A stretch of DNA of 14,943 bases from an uncultured Rikenellaceae bacterium (GCA_947054185.1 CAMRVW010000038.1:1-14943), one strand, 5' to 3'; positions 1 through 6,888 are shown, counted from the stretch's first letter. Made by a program: numbers and translations. The notes: a model not told the origin generated them from the sequence alone.

Positions 1-398
1 TTTTTGGGGGTTTGGGTTCCCCCGCCGGGGGGGGGCGCCCCGCGGGGCGCCCCACAGCGGTCTGAAGGTCGAGGGCATGACGATGAGCAAGCGTGGTGTG
101 TGACAAAGACGGGGGACACCTTGGGTTGGCGGGTGACGTGCCTTTAGCGTGACAGAGCTTCATACCGAGCTTGCGGTGGCAAAACATAACAGTTTGTCGA
201 CACAAAAATAGGCAGTCATTTTATGACGTTCGGTAAGTAATAGATTCCATACACAAAAAACGGGCAAAAATCTTTCGGGGCCTTGGTGTAAAAAACTGCG
301 ATACAGGCATTGCAGTTCAACTCTCTCGTGCATTAGTTCGGTGCGAGTATCTATAATCTTCTTGTAATAGCCTGTCAGTGCGAACGATTCAGGGGAAT
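1..398 (-). other. Gene-poor left edge with unexplained minus-strand open frames
   Basis: No recognised gene lies here. On the minus strand one frame is open from inside the tRNA terminator (about 420) down to a TGA at 160-162, with an ATG at 333 giving 57 codons (begins MHERVELQ). A second frame opens at an ATG at 187 and has no stop to base 1 (62 codons, begins MFCHRKLGMK). Past its TGA the first frame also stays open to the edge. A TAnnTTTG-type -7 motif (TATTTTTG on the minus strand, 203-210) sits just upstream of the second ATG, without a -33. The part left of about 180 is much more GC-rich than the part right of it. I recognise no domain; this could be a decayed gene, a repeated element at an assembly end, or chance open frames in GC-rich DNA. 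Confidence 0.3.
32..53. repeat. Perfect 22-bp GC-only palindrome
   Basis: Blocks GGGGCG, CCCC, GC, GGGG, CG, CCCC form a perfect inverted repeat made only of G and C, preceded by a run of nine G (27-35) and a C-rich block (19-26). No T-run follows on either strand, so it does not look like an intrinsic terminator. Its place at the very edge and its composition, unlike the rest of the window, also fit an assembly or sequencing artefact. Confidence 0.6.
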
Positions 399-431
399 AA
401 AAAAAGGAACCGCCTTTGCGATTCCTTTTTT
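399..431 (-). terminator. Intrinsic terminator of tRNA-Val
   Basis: Ten-base arms at 400-409 and 422-431 (AAAAAAGGAA / TTCCTTTTTT) continue through one C-A mismatch into CGC/GCG around a CTTT loop. On the minus strand the hairpin ends in a T-run. It begins right at the encoded CCA of the tRNA, so the tRNA appears to be a single-gene transcript. Confidence 0.85.
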
Positions 432-508
432 GGTGGGAGCAGAGGGATTCGAACCCCCGACCCTCTGCTTGTAAGGCAGACGCTCTGAACCAACTGAGCT
501 ATGCTCCC
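431..508 (-). tRNA. tRNA-Val (anticodon UAC), CCA encoded
   Basis: Read on the minus strand the sequence folds into a full cloverleaf: acceptor GGGAGCA/TGCTCCC, a D arm with GCTC...GAGC, anticodon stem TCTGC/GCAGA around loop CTTACAA, and a T arm GGGGG-TTCGAAT-CCCTC with one G-T pair. The loop puts TAC at positions 34-36, reading valine GUA and, by wobble, other GUN codons. The mature body is 434-508 and the 3' CCA is encoded at 431-433. A Bacteroides-type promoter lies just upstream and a terminator directly follows. Confidence 0.97.
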
Positions 509-524
509 TTTCTGTTTTGCGATA

Positions 525-556
525 CAAAAGTATGACAAAAAGTATTAACTTCCAAA
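525..556 (-). promoter_or_regulatory. Promoter of tRNA-Val
   Basis: On the minus strand TTTG (553-556) is followed by 20 nt and TACTTTTG (525-532), an exact match to the Bacteroides primary sigma-factor consensus TTTG / TAnnTTTG. The expected start is near 521, leaving a leader of about a dozen bases before the tRNA. Confidence 0.8.
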
Positions 557-896
557 TTTTGCCCTAAAAAACTTTTTCATGCAGAGCAGGCAAGCAAGGG
601 CAACATTCATTAATGTATTAGATAACATCTCTTTTGGAGAATAACCTCCCGGGGCACAGAGCCGACAAATTATCTCCTATCGACGATATGGGCTGATTTT
701 TCCCCGTATTGGTGTTTCTTTATATGATGTGCTTTGGCAAATTGCAAGACTCTTTCGGCGGCTTTATTGTTTCAAGACACAAATTTTCCACCCGTCAGGT
801 GGGGGATTAATCTAAAAAAACGCGGCATTCATGTTGCGACATTGTCGATATTTCGCTCCGGCAGCTTAAAATCAACAGGCAAGTGTAAAATGCGAA
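557..896. other. AT-rich intergenic stretch, no gene seen
   Basis: Between the tRNA promoter and the cutC terminator I see no convincing coding sequence, RNA gene or mobile element. A small CCACC/GGTGG hairpin lies near 790-804 without a T-run. An open frame beginning with TTG near 734 runs into the antisense of cutC and has no protein-like features. Confidence 0.5.
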
Positions 897-938
897 TAAA
901 AACGCTCCCCGCCGCGGCATTACATGCGTGGCGGGGAG
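897..938 (-). terminator. Intrinsic terminator downstream of cutC
   Basis: Nine-base arms CTCCCCGCC (905-913) and GGCGGGGAG (930-938) form a GC-rich stem that extends inward through a G-T pair and two more pairs. On the minus strand it is followed by CGTTTTTATT. It starts 5 bp after the cutC stop. Confidence 0.85.
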
Positions 939-943
939 TAAGT

Positions 944-1705
944 CTATTTTATGCCGAGTTCGGCGAGGCTTTTGCGTACTCTCGTGGCGTCGGTGACATC
1001 ACGGCTGTATTCCGATATGTGTACCGTGCCTCCCATTGACACGTCGGGGTTGCGATACTTCATCTGCGACTCGATGGCGTGACGTGCCGACATGTGAAAC
1101 TCGCGGCAGCCTGTCTGTGCGCGCAGCTCGGCTATATTGTTCTCGTTGACGCCGCATCCGGGCATGATTATCACGCGGCCGGCCGACTGTTCGACAAGCG
1201 AGCGTATAAGGGCGGCTCCCTGAGGTGCCGTGGGTGCCTGGCCCGAGGTGAGCACACGGTCGAAGCCAAGCTCTATGATTCGGTCGAGGGCCTTTTGCGG
1301 ATTACGGCACACGTCGAATGCGCGGTGGAAGGTGGTTGAGAGGAATGCGGCCTCTAACTTGAGGCGGCGGCACACATCCATGTCTATGTCGCCGTCTTTG
1401 GTCAGCACACCGAATACAACGCCGTCGACGCCCAACTCTTTGCACATGCGTATGTCGGCAATCATGGCCTCTATCTCGTATTCGTTATAGAGAAAGTCGC
1501 CTCCCCGCGGGCGTATTATGACGTTGACGGCAATGTGGAGGTGTTTGCGGGCGGCCATTATCTCACCGTATGAGGGGGTGGTGCCGCCCTCGGGTATGCC
1601 TGCGCACAGTTCTATGCGTCCGGCGCCGCCGGCTTGTGCCTGAACGCCGCTCTCGGTGGAGTTGGCGCACACTTCGATCAATTCCTGGTCTTTGAGCAAA
1701 TTCAT
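944..1705 (-). CDS. cutC: CutC family protein (copper homeostasis CutC)
   Basis: 253 residues, the usual length for CutC, a cytoplasmic TIM-barrel family linked to copper handling; its exact biochemical role is still disputed. Visible family motifs are EVCANS (11-16), GGAGRIELCAG (26-36) followed by GGTTPS, NVIIRPRGGDFLY (61-73), TTFHRAFD (124-131), VLTSGQ (151-156), PGCGVNENN (182-190) and EFHMSAR (202-208). The ATG at 1705 lies directly before the conserved first strand. It follows the M23 peptidase gene on the same strand after 141 bp. I see no TAnnTTTG motif in that gap, so co-transcription is possible, although a small hairpin (CCGAAT/ATTCGG, 1737-1754) followed by TTTT on the minus strand could partly terminate. 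No Shine-Dalgarno is seen. Identity is confident; the copper role is family knowledge only. Confidence 0.93.
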   Translation of the reverse strand: MNLLKDQELIEVCANSTESGVQAQAGGAGRIELCAGIPEGGTTPSYGEIMAARKHLHIAVNVIIRPRGGDFLYNEYEIEAMIADIRMCKELGVDGVVFGVLTKDGDIDMDVCRRLKLEAAFLSTTFHRAFDVCRNPQKALDRIIELGFDRVLTSGQAPTAPQGAALIRSLVEQSAGRVIIMPGCGVNENNIAELRAQTGCREFHMSARHAIESQMKYRNPDVSMGGTVHISEYSRDVTDATRVRKSLAELGIK

Positions 1706-1846
1706 GTCTGTATCGTTTGTGTTGTATGTCTTAAAACCGAATGGTTATATTCGGCGGCAAGTTGTGCTGTGATGCGAGGCCCGACAGGGCAATATTCGCC
1801 GGGCTTTTGTGACGGGACGGCATCTGTCTCCCTGATACGGCCCGGC

Positions 1847-3559
1847 TTACCATCTGAACACATTGTCGCTTGTCGACACGTTGCCGGCTCCGTCTATCAC
1901 GCGCAGCACGGCCTTGTGTGGGCGTCCCGTTCTGGTGACGGGTGCATGTTCGAGGCGGCAGAAATATGTCGAGCTTTTGGGGTCGGCTTCAAGCAATGCC
2001 CACCTGCCGTCTATCGAGAGCTGATACCAGCGTATGCCCGACAGGTTGTCCGTTATGCGATAGCTTATGCGGTCTTTGGCGAAAGCCCCCTCTCTGAGGC
2101 GCGGCACTATCCTGGGGGCCTCGGTGTCGGTGGCCACGGCGAAGGTGCCGAGGCGTGTTATGTGGGTCTCGATGCGCTCTTTTTCAAGACGTCCCCCCTC
2201 ACACGATATGTCACCGTTGTCTATGCGCACTATCATGGCGTGTTTGCGCTCTTCGGGCGTGAGGTGCGAACAGTCGAACGACAGCAGCGCCTTTTTGTGC
2301 AGATATGTGTTGTCATCGGCTAGTGTCACTCTTGGCGAGCACAACCCGTGCAGAGGTGAGGCATGGTCGGTGGTCATGAGCAGCGACTCGTAAAGGGCGG
2401 CGGGCGGTATGGCCAGCTTTACCACCGAGTCCGAGTATATGCCGCCGTATCGCCAGTGTATGGGGGTGGCAGGCTCTGCAACGCTTTCGGTGGCTGTGGT
2501 GTCGGCATGGGAGCGTATGTGGAACCGCAGCCGAGAGGTGTTGTCCACATCGTCGCACACTGTCACCTCCACCTCGGCGACAGTGGCCAATGAGTCGGGA
2601 TGTATGATGCCGCGACCTATGCCGCGCTCATATATGGAAAGGCGGTTGTTGGGAGCTATGTATGTGCGTATGAAGTCGTTGCGCGACCGTCCTTTGGCAT
2701 CGAAGGCTATCAGGGAGTTGACGTAACGAGTCTCGTTGAAAGAGAAACGGTCGGCCCGGTAACCGAATATGCGTTTGCCGTCGAGGGTGACGCAGAGGCT
2801 GTAAAGGCCGAAGATGTTGCCCACGTCGCTTTTGTGTTCTCTTGTCTCGACGACGAAATAGCCTGCGCGGCTCACCTCTAAGGTGTCATGCTCGAGAAAG
2901 TGCACGTTACCGTCGTAAAATACGGGATATCGGGCCACCCGGCGGTGTACGGGTATGCCCTGCACGGTGTCGACGCCATAGAGCGACAGCGAGACGATAG
3001 AGGGGGGGATGTTGTCTTTGATCTTGTAATGTCCCCTTTTTATTATGTTGACGGGGGTGGATGAGCGGCTCTCGCGAATCTCGAAGTGCAGGTGAGGGCC
3101 TGCCGATGAGCCTGTATTGCCAGAAAAGCCTATCAGATCGCCCTTTTTGACCTTGAATTTGCCTGATGGCGGAAAGAGCTCCACCGCAAAGCTCCGTTTG
3201 CGGTATTGCTCCTCGAGGGTGTATCGCTCTATCTCGGGGGCGAACTCGTCCATGTGGGCGTATACCGATGTGGTGCCCAGCGCTGGATGGCTGACATAGA
3301 GGGCGTGGCCGTATCCGCCCGGGCTGATGGATATGCGTGAGACGTAACCGTCTGCCACCGCAAAGACCGATTTGCCGCAGATGCCTTCTGTCTTGATGTC
3401 TATGCCCGAGTGGAAATGGCTCGGACGCAACTCGCCGAAGTTGGCCGCAAGGCGTATGGGTATGTCCACAGGCGGGGCATACTCCTCCTCGTGCGGTTGC
3501 GACAAGGCCGTAAGCGGCGCAAGCAATGCTAACGTCAATATGGTGAAAAGCCGTTTCAT
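1847..3559 (-). CDS. Secreted M23 (LytM-type) metallopeptidase
   Basis: 570 residues from the chosen start. The frame stays open upstream to 3631, but the ATG at 3559 gives a clean signal peptide (MKRLFTILTLALL, cleavage near ALSQ), so the earlier start is rejected. The LytM domain spans roughly residues 35-175. Zinc and catalytic residues are visible as HFHSGID (H50, D54), AHMD (H102) and GPHLHFEIR (H156, H158). This is a complete catalytic set, consistent with an active zinc endopeptidase cutting peptidoglycan cross-bridges or another envelope peptide. About 400 C-terminal residues follow, with beta-rich sandwich-like sequence near the end (DTEAPRIVP, ITDNLSGI, VIDGAGNVS) of the kind common in secreted Bacteroidota proteins. 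It is divergent from the MFS gene and upstream of cutC. The substrate cannot be told from sequence. Confidence 0.9.
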   Translation of the reverse strand: MKRLFTILTLALLAPLTALSQPHEEEYAPPVDIPIRLAANFGELRPSHFHSGIDIKTEGICGKSVFAVADGYVSRISISPGGYGHALYVSHPALGTTSVYAHMDEFAPEIERYTLEEQYRKRSFAVELFPPSGKFKVKKGDLIGFSGNTGSSAGPHLHFEIRESRSSTPVNIIKRGHYKIKDNIPPSIVSLSLYGVDTVQGIPVHRRVARYPVFYDGNVHFLEHDTLEVSRAGYFVVETREHKSDVGNIFGLYSLCVTLDGKRIFGYRADRFSFNETRYVNSLIAFDAKGRSRNDFIRTYIAPNNRLSIYERGIGRGIIHPDSLATVAEVEVTVCDDVDNTSRLRFHIRSHADTTATESVAEPATPIHWRYGGIYSDSVVKLAIPPAALYESLLMTTDHASPLHGLCSPRVTLADDNTYLHKKALLSFDCSHLTPEERKHAMIVRIDNGDISCEGGRLEKERIETHITRLGTFAVATDTEAPRIVPRLREGAFAKDRISYRITDNLSGIRWYQLSIDGRWALLEADPKSSTYFCRLEHAPVTRTGRPHKAVLRVIDGAGNVSTSDNVFRW

Positions 3560-3564
3560 GTATG

Positions 3565-3572
3565 CAAAAGTA
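3565..3572 (-). promoter_or_regulatory. -7 promoter element of the M23 gene
   Basis: The minus strand reads TACTTTTG, an exact TAnnTTTG match, ending 6 bp before the ATG at 3559. Normal spacing would put the start of transcription about 2 nt from the ATG, giving a near-leaderless mRNA. The -33 region (TGTTTTTTT near 3585-3593) is only a weak match. Confidence 0.5.
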
Positions 3573-3587
3573 ATGCTTTTGGTGAAA

Positions 3588-3612
3588 AAAACAGACATTT
3601 TTTGTCTGTTTT
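3588..3612. repeat. Perfect 10-bp inverted repeat upstream of the M23 gene
   Basis: AAAACAGACA and TGTCTGTTTT flank a 5-nt T loop. It resembles a terminator on both strands, yet sits between two divergent genes where no transcript is expected to end. It overlaps or abuts the -33 region of the M23 promoter, so an operator is one reading; blocking of stray transcription is another. Confidence 0.5.
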
Positions 3613-3743
3613 GATTTAAAGAGTGTGCCATTATCAGTCTAACGGGCGGGCGGGAGGTTTTCGTGTGGCGATATATCTCTTTGTCATCGGAGTGAGCAGG
3701 GGGTGATATCGGTGCGGTGATGATGATTTGACGAAAAAAGCAG

Positions 3744-3751
3744 TATCTTTG
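3744..3751 (+). promoter_or_regulatory. -7 promoter element of the MFS gene
   Basis: TATCTTTG matches TAnnTTTG exactly and predicts a start near 3755 with a leader of about 39 nt. No TTTG is found at the usual 19-21 nt spacing; the nearest TTTG (3727-3730) is only 13 nt away. Confidence 0.55.
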
Positions 3752-3793
3752 CCCTCGATAGCTTGAAAAAGGTTTTATTAAAATAGTGTTAAA

Positions 3794-5191
3794 ATGTTAA
3801 ATGCAATCACCAAAAGCATGCGCGACTCGGCCAAGGTGCGCTGGACGGTTGTGGCCCTCGTGTCATTTACCATGTTGTGCGGTTATATCATAACTGACGT
3901 TATGGCGCCGCTCAAGACCATGATAGAGCAGGAGTTGGGCTGGGACAGTTATGATTACGGCATCTTCACCAGCGGTTACGGCTGGCTCAACGTCTTCGTG
4001 TTCATGCTTATAATAAGCGGTATCGTGCTCGACAAGGCGGGTGTGCGGTTCACCGGCGTGGCATCCACCGTGGTAATGATAATAGGGGCGGGCATGAAGT
4101 ATTGGGCGCTCTCGACAACGTTCGACAATCCCACCATAACATGCTCCATAGGTTCGTGGGAACTCTTTTCCATGAAGCGTCAGGTGTTGTTTGCCGCCTT
4201 GGGTTTTGCCATATTCGGCATGGGTGTCGAGGCGGTGGGCATAACGGCCACCAAGGCCATAGTGCGCTGGTTCAAGGGCAAGGAGATGGCTTTGGCATTG
4301 GGTCTCAACGTGGCCACGGCGCGCATAGGCACACTGTTGGCCATGGCAGTGTCGCCCATCATCGCGCAGAGGTTTTCGCATCCCTCCAAGCCGTTGATGT
4401 TTTGCGTGTTGATGCTGATGGTGGGCCTGTTGTCGTTTTTGGTGTTCTGCGTGTTGGACCGCAAGCTCGACAAGCAAGAGCAAGATGTGACCGACGAGAA
4501 CAAAGAGGAGTTCCGTCTGCGCGACATCGTGGGCATTGTGCGCATAAAGAGCTTCTGGTATATCGCCGCCTTGTGCGTCTTGTTCTATTCGGCGGTGTTC
4601 CCGTTCCTGAAATATGCCTCCGACCTTATGGTGCAGAAGTTCGGGGTTGAAAATTCGCTGGCGGGGCTGATACCGTCGCTGTTGCCTTTGGGCACCCTTT
4701 TCCTCACCCCTCTGTTCGGCAGCATATACGATAAAAAGGGACGCGGCGCCACCATCATGATCATCGGTTCGGTGATGCTGATAGCCATACACATGCTTTT
4801 CGCCGTGCCGGCACTCGACAACTGGGTGGTGGCCGTGGCGCTCATGATATTGCTGGGCGTGGCATTCTCCATGGTGCCGTCGGCGATGTGGCCCTCGGTG
4901 CCCAAGATTATAGACGAGAGGCGTCTGGGTACGGCCTATTCGCTGATATTCTGGATACAGAACTGGGGTCTGATGGGTGTGCCTCTGCTTATAGGTTACA
5001 TTCTCGACAGGCCTTGCTGCAAGGTGGGGGTTAAAGTGCTCGACGGAGTCACCATCCCCGTATATGATTATACTGTGCCCATGCTCGTGTTCGCCGCTTT
5101 CGGCTTCTTGGGTCTTGTGTTCGCATTGTTGCTGAAGTCGGACGACAAAAAGCAGGGCTATGGCCTGGAGGAGCCCAATATAGACAAATAG
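3794..5191 (+). CDS. Major facilitator superfamily transporter, MFSD1-like
   Basis: 465 residues of inner-membrane protein with about 12 hydrophobic segments in two halves, split by a charged cytoplasmic loop (roughly 222-245, rich in K, E, D). Helix 1 begins near residue 17. The segment YGIFTSGYGWLNVF (55-68) followed by GIVLDKAGVRF (76-86) is the MFS helix 2/loop 2-3 region, and FGSIYDKKGRG (308-318) is its C-terminal counterpart. The block DERRLGTAYSLIFWIQNWG (374-392) and the overall pattern resemble the MFSD1-type family, whose animal member exports dipeptides from lysosomes; that assignment is from memory of the family. An external loop near 407-427 lies between the last two helices. 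The substrate is unknown; peptides or organic anions are possible. Promoter at 3744 and terminator at 5213 suggest a single-gene unit. Confidence 0.85.
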   Translation: MLNAITKSMRDSAKVRWTVVALVSFTMLCGYIITDVMAPLKTMIEQELGWDSYDYGIFTSGYGWLNVFVFMLIISGIVLDKAGVRFTGVASTVVMIIGAGMKYWALSTTFDNPTITCSIGSWELFSMKRQVLFAALGFAIFGMGVEAVGITATKAIVRWFKGKEMALALGLNVATARIGTLLAMAVSPIIAQRFSHPSKPLMFCVLMLMVGLLSFLVFCVLDRKLDKQEQDVTDENKEEFRLRDIVGIVRIKSFWYIAALCVLFYSAVFPFLKYASDLMVQKFGVENSLAGLIPSLLPLGTLFLTPLFGSIYDKKGRGATIMIIGSVMLIAIHMLFAVPALDNWVVAVALMILLGVAFSMVPSAMWPSVPKIIDERRLGTAYSLIFWIQNWGLMGVPLLIGYILDRPCCKVGVKVLDGVTIPVYDYTVPMLVFAAFGFLGLVFALLLKSDDKKQGYGLEEPNIDK

Positions 5192-5212
5192 TATTGGGCG
5201 GTTTTATGGTTT

Positions 5213-5248
5213 GCCTCTGTCGTAAAAGATACGGCAGAGGCTTTTTTT
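5213..5248 (+). terminator. Intrinsic terminator of the MFS gene
   Basis: A 12-bp stem (5213-5224 with 5230-5241, one T-G pair) around a 5-nt loop is followed by seven T (5242-5248), 21 bp after the MFS stop. The minus strand has no T-run after it, so it does not serve yeiH. Confidence 0.92.
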
Positions 5249-5342
5249 ATGTGAAAATTGGCGGCAGATGTTTTGGGGATGGCTCATGTTTTGTGCGTAA
5301 CTATGTCCGGGGCGCTATCGGCGGCATGTTATCGGGTGCGGC

Positions 5343-6389
5343 TCACATGATGGCCAGCAGTGAGGCGACCGACACTATGACCCACAGTATGATGCCCTCG
5401 ACGAGAGGTTTTATGCCTGTGTTTTTAACCACGGCAATGCTTAACGTGCTGCCTATGAGGAACAGCGTTATGGAAAGCAGGGCGTGAGAGGCGCCTTTCA
5501 CCATGTTGCCGAGCCACAGGGGAACGGGCAGATAGGTGTTGATGATCATGGCCGCCACGAAGAGCAGTATGAACCACGGTATCTGCACCCTGGTGCCCTT
5601 GTGGCGGAACAGAAGCGCCGATACGAAAGCCACGGGTATTATCCACAATGCCCGTGTCAGCTTTATGGTGGTGGCTGTCAAGAGGGCCTCTTCGCCGTAA
5701 GCCATGCCTGCGCCCACCACCGAGCTGGTGTCGTGTATGGCAATGGCTGCCCATGTGCCGAACTGATGTTGTGTCAGCTCCAGGGCGCGTCCTATGGGAG
5801 GGAATACGAAGAGCGCCACGGCGTTGAGTATGAATATCGTTGCCAAAGAGAGCGATATGTCGTCGTCATCGGCCTTTATCACAGGCGACACCGCGGCAAT
5901 GGCGCTGCCTCCGCAGATGGCCGTGCCCACCGATATCAGATAGCTGCTCTTCTTGCTTATGCCCAGCAGCCTGCCTATCAGGAAGCCTGCCAGCAGCACC
6001 CCTGCCACCGACACTATGGTGAATATCATGCCGTCGCGTCCTGCCGCAAGCGAGCTGTGCAGGTTCATGCCGAATCCTAACCCCACCACCACATACTGCA
6101 ACAGCCTCTTTGACCATCGCTTGGAGAAGGCTGCCATGGGGGTGCCGAAAACAAGGGCAAAGGCAATGCCGGCAAAGAGTGCCACGGGAGGAGAACAGAA
6201 AAACGACAGCACAAGGCAGACGATGAAAAGAGCCTTGGAGTGTTTGAGTATTCTGTTTTTTAAAGTTTCGGGGCTATCGGTTCGCTTGGTGTTCTGCTTG
6301 GTCTGTGGCGTCATGGTTCGGTTTTCGTTTTCAGTCGCAAGTGTTGTTATAACGTCGGTCGTAAGGATTTTAGCATGTGTATGGGGCAA
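5343..6389 (-). CDS. YeiH/UPF0324 family membrane protein (putative sulfate exporter)
   Basis: 348 residues, close to the roughly 350 of E. coli YeiH. After a polar N-terminus the protein is almost wholly hydrophobic, with about 10 membrane helices. Two family-typical blocks are visible: GTAICGGSAIAA (155-166) followed by the acidic KADDDD, and AIHDTSSVVGAG (217-228). Family members are annotated as putative sulfate exporters, on thin experimental support. The start is uncertain: the ATG at 6389 is used, but a second ATG at 6314 (MTPQTKQN) would remove 25 polar residues and still precede all helices. A -7 motif at 6424-6431, inside the first unit of the palindromic repeat array, would start transcription near 6420 and serve either start. 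No terminator was found before the MFS terminator. Confidence 0.88.
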   Translation of the reverse strand: MPHTHAKILTTDVITTLATENENRTMTPQTKQNTKRTDSPETLKNRILKHSKALFIVCLVLSFFCSPPVALFAGIAFALVFGTPMAAFSKRWSKRLLQYVVVGLGFGMNLHSSLAAGRDGMIFTIVSVAGVLLAGFLIGRLLGISKKSSYLISVGTAICGGSAIAAVSPVIKADDDDISLSLATIFILNAVALFVFPPIGRALELTQHQFGTWAAIAIHDTSSVVGAGMAYGEEALLTATTIKLTRALWIIPVAFVSALLFRHKGTRVQIPWFILLFVAAMIINTYLPVPLWLGNMVKGASHALLSITLFLIGSTLSIAVVKNTGIKPLVEGIILWVIVSVASLLAIM

Positions 6390-6423
6390 ATATTGTCACT
6401 GAGTTTTGGTGCCGTATCCGCTG

Positions 6424-6431
6424 CAAAGATA
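6424..6431 (-). promoter_or_regulatory. -7 promoter element of yeiH carried at the edge of a repeat unit
   Basis: The minus strand reads TATCTTTG, an exact TAnnTTTG match. It is formed by the terminal arm of repeat unit 1 plus one flanking C. TTTTG lies 14 nt upstream and CTTG 20 nt upstream; neither is a perfect -33. The same arm in units 2 and 3 gives TATCTTTA, one base off. Confidence 0.5.
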
Positions 6432-6638
6432 CGATTAAGCGAGGGCAAAAGCAAGCTCGCTTGTGTTTTGCCGAGCGAGAGTATCTAAAACCGACAGGTT
6501 AAAGATACGATTAAGCGAGGGCAAAAGCAAACTCGCTTGTGTTTTGCCGAGCGTGAGTATCTAAAAACCGACATGTTAAAGATACGAATATGCAGAGAGG
6601 CAAGCAAATCTTATCTGGTTGACCGAGGCGAAGTATCT
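6425..6638. repeat. Tandem array of imperfect palindromic repeats (three units)
   Basis: Unit 1 begins at 6425, unit 2 at 6501 and unit 3 at 6578, a period of 76-77 bp. Units 1 and 2 differ at only a few bases; unit 3 is clearly diverged inside but keeps both ends. Each unit starts AAAGATACG and its folded part ends GTATCT (6481-6486, 6557-6562, 6633-6638), followed in units 1 and 2 by a short spacer (AAAACCGACAGGTT-like). Unit 1 folds as AGATAC/GTATCT outside, GGCAAAA (6444-6450)/TTTTGCC (6466-6472) inside, and CAAG-CTCG-CTTG at the tip. No open frame or transposase accompanies it. It resembles a REP/BIME- or MITE-like intergenic element of Bacteroidales; I cannot name a family. Confidence 0.85.
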
Positions 6639-6840
6639 AAGGCGAAGCCAAAGACATGTAAAAACATGCTTGTTCGGTTTTGCCGGGCGAGGAATATCCA
6701 AATATATGGCAAAGCCAGGGCCGAAGCGAGCGGTTTGCGTTTCCGGGTGGGAATGTTCATATGACAAGGGCCGGGCAGGTTGTTCTGCCGATAAAGATAT
6801 CCGAATGGTTCATTTTGCCGGATCTAAGGCGGAGCCGAGT
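6639..6840. repeat. Degenerate continuation of the palindromic array
   Basis: The stretch between unit 3 and the spt terminator keeps recognisable pieces of the unit: CAAAGACATG followed by CTTGTTCGGTTTTGCCGGGC and GAATATCC (about 6649-6699), a weaker block with CGAAGCGAGCGGTTTGCG (about 6722-6740), and AAAGATATCC with TTTTGCCGGATCTAAGG (about 6793-6829). No gene is seen. This looks like older, decayed copies of the same element. Confidence 0.5.
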
Positions 6841-6842
6841 AT

Positions 6843-6872
6843 AAAAAAACGCCCCCGAAAACTCGGAGGCGT
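6843..6872 (-). terminator. Intrinsic terminator of the SPT gene
   Basis: On the minus strand arms ACGCCTCCGA and TCGGGGGCGT form a 10-bp stem with one T-G pair around GTTT, followed by a run of T (6843-6848). It lies 17 bp past the stop codon. Confidence 0.93.
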
Positions 6873-6888
6873 CCGGCAGGAGATGCCG

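Noticed and set aside
431..943. Integration site (att) of a mobile element at tRNA-Val
   Set aside because: No integrase and no second copy of the tRNA 3' end were seen; the tRNA has its own intact promoter and terminator.
734..1039. Plus-strand 101-codon open frame with a TTG start
   Set aside because: It overlaps the cutC 3' end and terminator in antisense and has no recognisable protein features.
1780..1816. Plus-strand hairpin GCCCG/CGGGC with TTTT as a terminator
   Set aside because: The stem is short with a long loop, and no plus-strand gene lies upstream to be terminated.
3560..3631. 24-residue N-terminal extension of the M23 peptidase
   Set aside because: It would place the signal peptide inside the protein and lies upstream of the likely transcription start; the ATG at 3559 gives a standard signal peptide.
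3863..4792. 309-codon minus-strand frame inside the MFS gene
   Set aside because: A mirror of the coding frame with a composition (many H, Q, R) typical of antisense translation; the plus-strand protein is clearly real.
6425..6840. CRISPR array or cas-associated repeats
   Set aside because: Units are 76-77 bp tandem palindromes without unique spacers between short identical repeats, and no cas genes are present.
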